NCBI GenBank assembly: GCA_002323515.1
Contig: DCQQ01000002.1
Location: forward strand, 1 to 39,252
Direction of reading: 5' to 3'
Source of the DNA: Balneolaceae bacterium UBA1514
GTDB lineage: Bacteria > Bacteroidota > Rhodothermia > Balneolales > Balneolaceae
DNA length: 39,252 nucleotides
Both the position numbers and the translations under genes were made by a program. Shown here in pieces: positions 34,978-39,252 of the stretch. The notes under the pieces are model-generated. The model worked only from the letters and a program-made list of their open reading frames with translations. It was not told where the DNA came from and made no database searches. Position 1 is the first letter of the stretch, and the number at the start of each line of letters is the position of its first letter.

Positions 34978-36584
34978 GTCATACACCATCAGCTAGCTCT
35001 CCTTTAGTCTCACGCTCGTTGAGCACCCAAGACATCCAAGTAGTTTGTCAGCCCTTAGTTAAGCGTATTAAGTATCCCGAGGGGGTCTACACCCACCTTA
35101 GTCAGGATTCCAGAAAGGTGAGCTCCTCAGTGGTGTTTATAGCCATACGAGGCACAAAAGTGGATGGCCATACCTTCATTAGTGCACTAGCGCGCATACC
35201 CAATCTACTCGTTATTGGTGAAGAGTCTCCTGAAAGCTATCCTGAGGTCGATAATTACATGCAAGTAGCAAATACACGTGAAATTGTAGGTCCCCTAGCT
35301 CAAGCCTTCGCCGGTGATCCGTGGCAGCGTTTACAGGTTATTGGAATAACTGGCACTAATGGAAAAACCACTACAGCTACCTTATTGTACGAACTCCTAT
35401 TACGTTCAGGTAAAGCAGTGAGTTTATTGGGCACGGTGTCCAAACGAATTTTAGATGAGGAAATACCCTCCTCACTTACAACCTCCGACCCCATTGAGCT
35501 GGCCAATGACATGCAAGCTATGGTGAATGCAGGCAGCACCCACTTGGTCATGGAGGTTTCCTCGCATGCCTTGGACCAGTACAGAGTGCAAGGAATCCCC
35601 TTCACCATAGCCATATTCACCAATATCACCCATGATCATTTAGACTACCATGATGATTTTGAATCCTACATGACGGCAAAAAAGAAATTGTTCAATGATT
35701 TAAAGCCGGGGTCTTGGGCTATTATCAACGCTGATGACCCTTATAGTGGGTTTATGATTCAAGACACTGACGCCCAAATTTTCTCTCTCGGGTTACTGGA
35801 TACCGAGGGCGGTCAATTAATGCAGCACAGGTCTACAGTAAAGCAGCATATATCAACCTGTCCCCCCCTGCCTTCATGGGCTCAGGGGCGAAGGTACAAC
35901 GTAGAAACATTGGGATTACACGGCACCACTTTATCAGAAATAACTGCCAACACACGATGGGAACTTCCATTGGTAGGCTTGTTTAATGCTTATAACGCCC
36001 TTCAGGCAATAACCGCAGCACAATTATTGGGTATTGACACCATTGAACTAGAAAAATATAGCCAGAGCTTTCGAGGCGCTCCGGGACGATTAGAACGAGT
36101 GAGCATCGAAAATGGCGAGCGTTATCCTTGCGTATTTGTCGATTATGCCCATACACCTGATGCTCTAGAAAATATTTGTTCCACCTTGGCTGAATTAAAA
36201 GAACCCCATCAAAAGTTCTTGGTTGTCTTTGGGGCAGGTGGCGATCGGGATGCGGCCAAGCGACCATTAATGGCTCAAGCATGTGAGAAATGGTGTGATA
36301 TAGCCATTGTAACTACGGATAATCCTCGATCTGAAGCACCAGAGTTTATTATTGAGGAAATTTGTTCGGGCTTCAGTGAAGCGTTTAGAACAAATCAGAT
36401 TCGCAGTGAAGTCGATCGAGCGAAAGCCATTGCCTTGGCCTTGCACTTAGCTACGGCGGATGACATCATAGTCATTGCCGGTAAAGGACATGAGGATTAT
36501 CAGGAAGTAGAGGGTGTCAAGCATCCTTTTGATGACCGAAAAGTAGCCTTAGAACTTCTTAAAACATGGAAGGAGGCCGCCTAA
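34974..36584 (+). CDS. murE: UDP-MurNAc-L-Ala-D-Glu:meso-DAP ligase
   Basis: A 536-aa Mur ligase starting at GTG 34974, which overlaps the ftsI stop. The domain order is normal: N-terminal UDP-binding (VYTHLSQDSRKVSSSVVFIA), central ATPase with GITGTNGKTT (125-133) and EVSSHALDQ, a carbamylated-lysine region, and a C-terminal domain with DYAHTPDALENI, GAGGDRDAAKRP and DNPR (449-452) in TTDNPRSE. The DNPR motif marks meso-diaminopimelate specificity over lysine. The protein is longer than the ~490-residue norm because of a polar stretch around 275-305 (DTEGGQLMQHRS to LPSWAQG). murF is not downstream: mraY follows directly with a 1-bp overlap (TAATG). Confidence 0.96.
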   Translation: MSHTPSASSPLVSRSLSTQDIQVVCQPLVKRIKYPEGVYTHLSQDSRKVSSSVVFIAIRGTKVDGHTFISALARIPNLLVIGEESPESYPEVDNYMQVANTREIVGPLAQAFAGDPWQRLQVIGITGTNGKTTTATLLYELLLRSGKAVSLLGTVSKRILDEEIPSSLTTSDPIELANDMQAMVNAGSTHLVMEVSSHALDQYRVQGIPFTIAIFTNITHDHLDYHDDFESYMTAKKKLFNDLKPGSWAIINADDPYSGFMIQDTDAQIFSLGLLDTEGGQLMQHRSTVKQHISTCPPLPSWAQGRRYNVETLGLHGTTLSEITANTRWELPLVGLFNAYNALQAITAAQLLGIDTIELEKYSQSFRGAPGRLERVSIENGERYPCVFVDYAHTPDALENICSTLAELKEPHQKFLVVFGAGGDRDAAKRPLMAQACEKWCDIAIVTTDNPRSEAPEFIIEEICSGFSEAFRTNQIRSEVDRAKAIALALHLATADDIIVIAGKGHEDYQEVEGVKHPFDDRKVALELLKTWKEAA

Positions 36585-37717
36585 TGCTCCACGAATTATT
36601 TAATTGGCTAGAACAAACGTTTGCATTACCAGGTGCCACCGCTATGGCATTTATCTCTACGCGAACGGGCCTAGCAGCAGTGAGCTCTCTACTTATTAGT
36701 TTATTTATTGGCAAGCGTATTATCGCTTGGTTACGACGAATGCAATTGGGTGAAGTGGTTCGAGACGACATTGGTTTGGATCATCAAAGTAAGCAGGGAA
36801 CCCCCACTATGGGAGGCGTAATAATTTTGTTATCTACACTCATCCCTTCCCTTTTGTTTGTTAGAATGAATAGTATTTATGGTTGGCTCATCTTTTTTGT
36901 AATGCTAACACTTGGATTGGTCGGGTTTATTGATGACTACATTAAGGTGGTGAAGAAAAACAAAAGTGGTCTCGCAGGCCGGTTTAAAATTGCTGGACAG
37001 GTAAGCGTCGGGTTGGTCTTAGGATTGGTCTTGTATTCTCACCCGAACTTTGAAGCCGTGAATACCTTGAGTACCGTTCCTTTTGCGAAGAATTTAACGA
37101 TCGATTATGCCTATTTCGGCGAAACAATGGGTTGGTTTATTTATTTAGGGGTGTCCATTTTTATCATTACTGCGGTGAGTAATGCAACCAATCTTACCGA
37201 TGGATTAGATGGATTGGCCACCGGTATTTCTGCAATCTGCGGTATCGTTTTTGCTATTTTTGCCTATGTATCGGGTAGAATTGATTTTTCTGGCTTCCTA
37301 GATATCATGTACTTACCAGGCGCCGGAGAGTTGACCGTATTCGCGGCAGCTTTAGTGGGCGCTTGTATGGGCTTCTTATGGTACAATACCCATCCAGCTA
37401 GTGTGTTCATGGGAGATACCGGTTCTCTTGCTCTTGGCGGAGCATTCGGAGCTTTAGCGTTAATGCTACATAAGGAACTGTTACTTCCATTTATTTGTGG
37501 TGTGTTTTTCTTTGAGACCGTTTCGGTTATTATACAAACCAGTTATTTCAAATATACCAAGTGGACAACGGGAGAGGGCCAACGATTTTTCTTAATGGCT
37601 CCCATCCACCATCATTTTGAGAAAAAAGGCTGGAGCGAGAGTAAAATTGTGGTTCGGTTTTGGATTGTAGCCATTCTTATGGCGTTAATCAGCTTACTAA
37701 CCCTGAAAATTCGCTGA
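36584..37717 (+). CDS. mraY: Phospho-MurNAc-pentapeptide transferase
   Basis: From ATG at 36584, 377 aa. AAGGAGG lies 6-7 nt upstream and the start overlaps the murE stop as TAATG; an ATG at 36566 would add six residues but would put that ribosome site inside the gene. About ten membrane helices and the usual motifs are present: GTPTMGGVIILLSTLIPSLL, GFIDDYIKVVKKNKSGL (catalytic Asp pair), SNATNLTDGLDGLATGI, GFLWYNTHPASVFMGDTGSL and PIHHHFEKKGWSE. It makes lipid I by moving phospho-MurNAc-pentapeptide from UDP to undecaprenyl phosphate at the inner membrane. Its stop is followed by murD after 1 bp. Confidence 0.97.
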   Translation: MLHELFNWLEQTFALPGATAMAFISTRTGLAAVSSLLISLFIGKRIIAWLRRMQLGEVVRDDIGLDHQSKQGTPTMGGVIILLSTLIPSLLFVRMNSIYGWLIFFVMLTLGLVGFIDDYIKVVKKNKSGLAGRFKIAGQVSVGLVLGLVLYSHPNFEAVNTLSTVPFAKNLTIDYAYFGETMGWFIYLGVSIFIITAVSNATNLTDGLDGLATGISAICGIVFAIFAYVSGRIDFSGFLDIMYLPGAGELTVFAAALVGACMGFLWYNTHPASVFMGDTGSLALGGAFGALALMLHKELLLPFICGVFFFETVSVIIQTSYFKYTKWTTGEGQRFFLMAPIHHHFEKKGWSESKIVVRFWIVAILMALISLLTLKIR

Positions 37718-37718
37718 T

Positions 37719-39218
37719 ATGTTATTGAATCCAGCCCATATCACCCAACTAAAGCAAGACCTTCCCGGTACTAAGGTCGTTGTTATTGGCGCTGCCCGGA
37801 GCGGTGTGGGGGCGGCCGAGCTGCTCCACGAAGCTGGAGCGGCAGTATTTGTAAGCGACCATGGTACTATTGCCGAACCGATGAAAGAACGCTTAGAAAC
37901 ACGCGGAATCGCCTTCGAGGAAGGCGGGCATTCCGCAGCCGCCTCAGACGGAGCCTTTGCGGTACTTAGTCCAGGTGTACCCACCCAAGCGGCTTTAGTG
38001 CAAGAATACCTTCACGCTCAAAAAGCAGTGGTTTCTGAAATAGAATTAGCAAGCTGGTTTAGTGCTTCCCCTATAATTGCTATTACAGGCAGCAATGGAA
38101 AAACGACCGTTAGCTCATGGATACAGGATTGTTTTGCCCGCGCAGGGCAACCTCATAAATTGGCGGGTAACATAGGCATGGCTTTTAGTGAACAGTGCAA
38201 TAAGCTTGGATTAGTCCAATCTGGCGCATCCCATTCCGAGCCATCCAATATGTCTAGTTCGGGGACCGGCCAACTTGATTCTATCGGTGGGGTGGGGTCT
38301 AAATTAACCCGAGGAGAGTATTACTGGATTTTGGAAGTGAGTAGTTTCCAATTGGATCATATTCACACTTTTTGCCCCGATGTTAGTGTACTGCTGAATA
38401 TTACCCCGGATCATTTAGACCGGTACAATCATTCAATGGATGATTATTCCGCTTCGAAGTTTAGAATTACCCAGCAGCAGTCTGCGGGACAGACCTTTAT
38501 CTACAATTATGACAATCTGCGGGTGCGCTCGCATGCCCAGCAGCTTTTAGGCCAATCTGATGCCCCGCGACTTTGGGCATTTTCTACGCAGGAAGCGGTC
38601 ATTGAGGGCGCTTTTTTGCACAATAACCAAATCATCTTCCGACTTAATAACCACGAGGAAATACTCATGTCACCCTTTGAATTAGGACTACAAGGACAAC
38701 ATAATCTGCAAAATGGACTTGCAACGGCACTCGCTGCCCGAGCATGTGAAATTAAAAACGAGGTTATTCGCGAAAGCCTTTCTCGGTTTACGGGCGTAGA
38801 GCATCGCCTAGAGGTAGTGCGTGAATTGGATGGGATCAAATACATTAACGACAGTAAAGCCACGAACGTAAATGCGGTTTGGTTTGCTTTGGACAGCATC
38901 AAAACCCCGATGACGCTGATCCTAGGTGGACGCGATAAAGGCAATGATTATACCGAGCTGCGTGATCAACTCCTCGAAAAGGTACACACGGTGATTGCTA
39001 TCGGTGAATCACAGGATCCTATTCAGGAGCAAATTGGGGATCTGGTTCCCCATTTTATCGTGGCAGATGATATGCGAACTGCGGTTCGATCTGCTCAAAA
39101 ACAGGCCAAACGGGGCGAAGTAGTTTTATTAAGTCCTGCCTGTTCTTCTTTCGATATGTTCGATAATTATGAACACCGTGGGCGGGCATTTAAAGAGTGT
39201 GTTCAGCATCTGAGCTAG
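37719..39218 (+). CDS. murD: UDP-MurNAc-L-Ala:D-Glu ligase
   Basis: A 499-aa Mur ligase, about 50 longer than usual. The N-terminal Rossmann part has VVIGAARSGVGAAELLHEAG. The ATPase has ITGSNGKTT (122-130), GNIG (150-153), EVSSFQLDHI (206-215) and NITPDHLDRYNHS. The C-terminal domain has GVEHRLEVV, YINDSKATNVNAVWFAL, ILGGRDKGNDY and LLSPACSSFDMFDNYEHRGR. It adds D-glutamate to UDP-MurNAc-L-Ala. The extra length is mainly a Ser/Gly/Asn-rich insert (about residues 165-199, bases 38211-38315) between GNIG and EVSSFQL. The start is 1 bp after mraY. Only 34 bp of non-coding sequence follow before the window ends; ftsW, murG or murC would be expected there. Confidence 0.96.
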   Translation: MLLNPAHITQLKQDLPGTKVVVIGAARSGVGAAELLHEAGAAVFVSDHGTIAEPMKERLETRGIAFEEGGHSAAASDGAFAVLSPGVPTQAALVQEYLHAQKAVVSEIELASWFSASPIIAITGSNGKTTVSSWIQDCFARAGQPHKLAGNIGMAFSEQCNKLGLVQSGASHSEPSNMSSSGTGQLDSIGGVGSKLTRGEYYWILEVSSFQLDHIHTFCPDVSVLLNITPDHLDRYNHSMDDYSASKFRITQQQSAGQTFIYNYDNLRVRSHAQQLLGQSDAPRLWAFSTQEAVIEGAFLHNNQIIFRLNNHEEILMSPFELGLQGQHNLQNGLATALAARACEIKNEVIRESLSRFTGVEHRLEVVRELDGIKYINDSKATNVNAVWFALDSIKTPMTLILGGRDKGNDYTELRDQLLEKVHTVIAIGESQDPIQEQIGDLVPHFIVADDMRTAVRSAQKQAKRGEVVLLSPACSSFDMFDNYEHRGRAFKECVQHLS

Positions 39219-39252
39219 ATGAACCAGATAAATCAAGCAGAATAATCAACCA

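Noticed and set aside
37697..38944. Long antisense frames inside murD (37697-37984 and 38507-38944).
   Set aside because: They are Ser/Arg/Pro-rich shadows of the more GC-rich murD gene and have no recognisable motifs.
39219..39245. An 8-codon frame (MNQINQAE) after murD.
   Set aside because: It ends within the window and is too short to judge; the next dcw gene probably begins beyond the window.

Overview
The window looks like chromosomal DNA of a Gram-negative bacterium of the FCB group, most likely Balneolota or a close relative. This assignment is an inference. It rests on several things: the alternative Bacteroidota-type GlmU next to glmS, a division/cell-wall (dcw) cluster with no murF between murE and mraY, a meso-DAP type MurE, a CRY-DASH photolyase with a DUF2256 gene, weak Shine-Dalgarno sequences and several TTG starts. 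Base composition is AT-rich in the left accessory third and visibly more GC-rich in the dcw genes on the right. I see no insertion sequence, prophage, CRISPR array or rRNA.

Layout. (1) 1-5.2 kb is a polysaccharide-use patch: the 3' part of a GH5 glycosidase with a CBM6 module, a secreted ThuA-like protein, a secreted GH2 glycosidase, and a convergent six-helix membrane nucleotidyl cyclase. (2) 5.2-5.9 kb is a gene-poor stretch with tRNA-Gly(GCC) and its terminator. (3) 5.9-11.5 kb, minus strand: mutS, then a GntR-type regulator and an SF1 (UPF1/Dna2-like) helicase 5 bp apart. (4) 11.7-17.8 kb, plus strand: YihY, YceI, then a tight run of a DUF6580 membrane protein, a DUF4956 membrane protein, a HlyD-like adaptor, a TolC-like outer-membrane protein and a short-chain dehydrogenase. 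This run is the best candidate for an undescribed system, because it has an adaptor and an outer-membrane channel but no recognisable pump; DUF4956 and DUF6580 stand where the pump should be. (5) 17.8-19.7 kb, minus strand: CRY-DASH, an unknown basic 83-aa protein and a 48-aa DUF2256 zinc-ribbon-like gene. (6) 19.8-22.3 kb: NAD-type isocitrate/isopropylmalate dehydrogenase, a small holin-like membrane protein, an ElaA-type acetyltransferase, and a cupin-like gene whose signal peptide carries an in-frame stop. (7) 22.4-27.9 kb: glmS divergent from the alternative glmU (UDP-GlcNAc supply), an NlpC/P60 lipoprotein, and overlapping pdxJ-era. (8) 27.9-30.6 kb: a SAM-I riboswitch with terminator, then metY and metX (methionine synthesis by direct sulfhydrylation). 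(9) 30.9-39.2 kb: a dcw operon, mraZ-rsmH-ftsL-ftsI-murE-mraY-murD, preceded by a promoter and three TGGGN MraZ boxes at a 10-bp period.

The right half joins precursor supply (GlmS, GlmU), lipid-linked and cytoplasmic peptidoglycan steps (MurE, MraY, MurD), septal synthesis (FtsI, FtsL) and wall turnover (NlpC/P60). The left half is accessory: glycan degradation, DNA repair and photoprotection, and envelope transport. Function calls come from reading motifs by eye; no database search was run.
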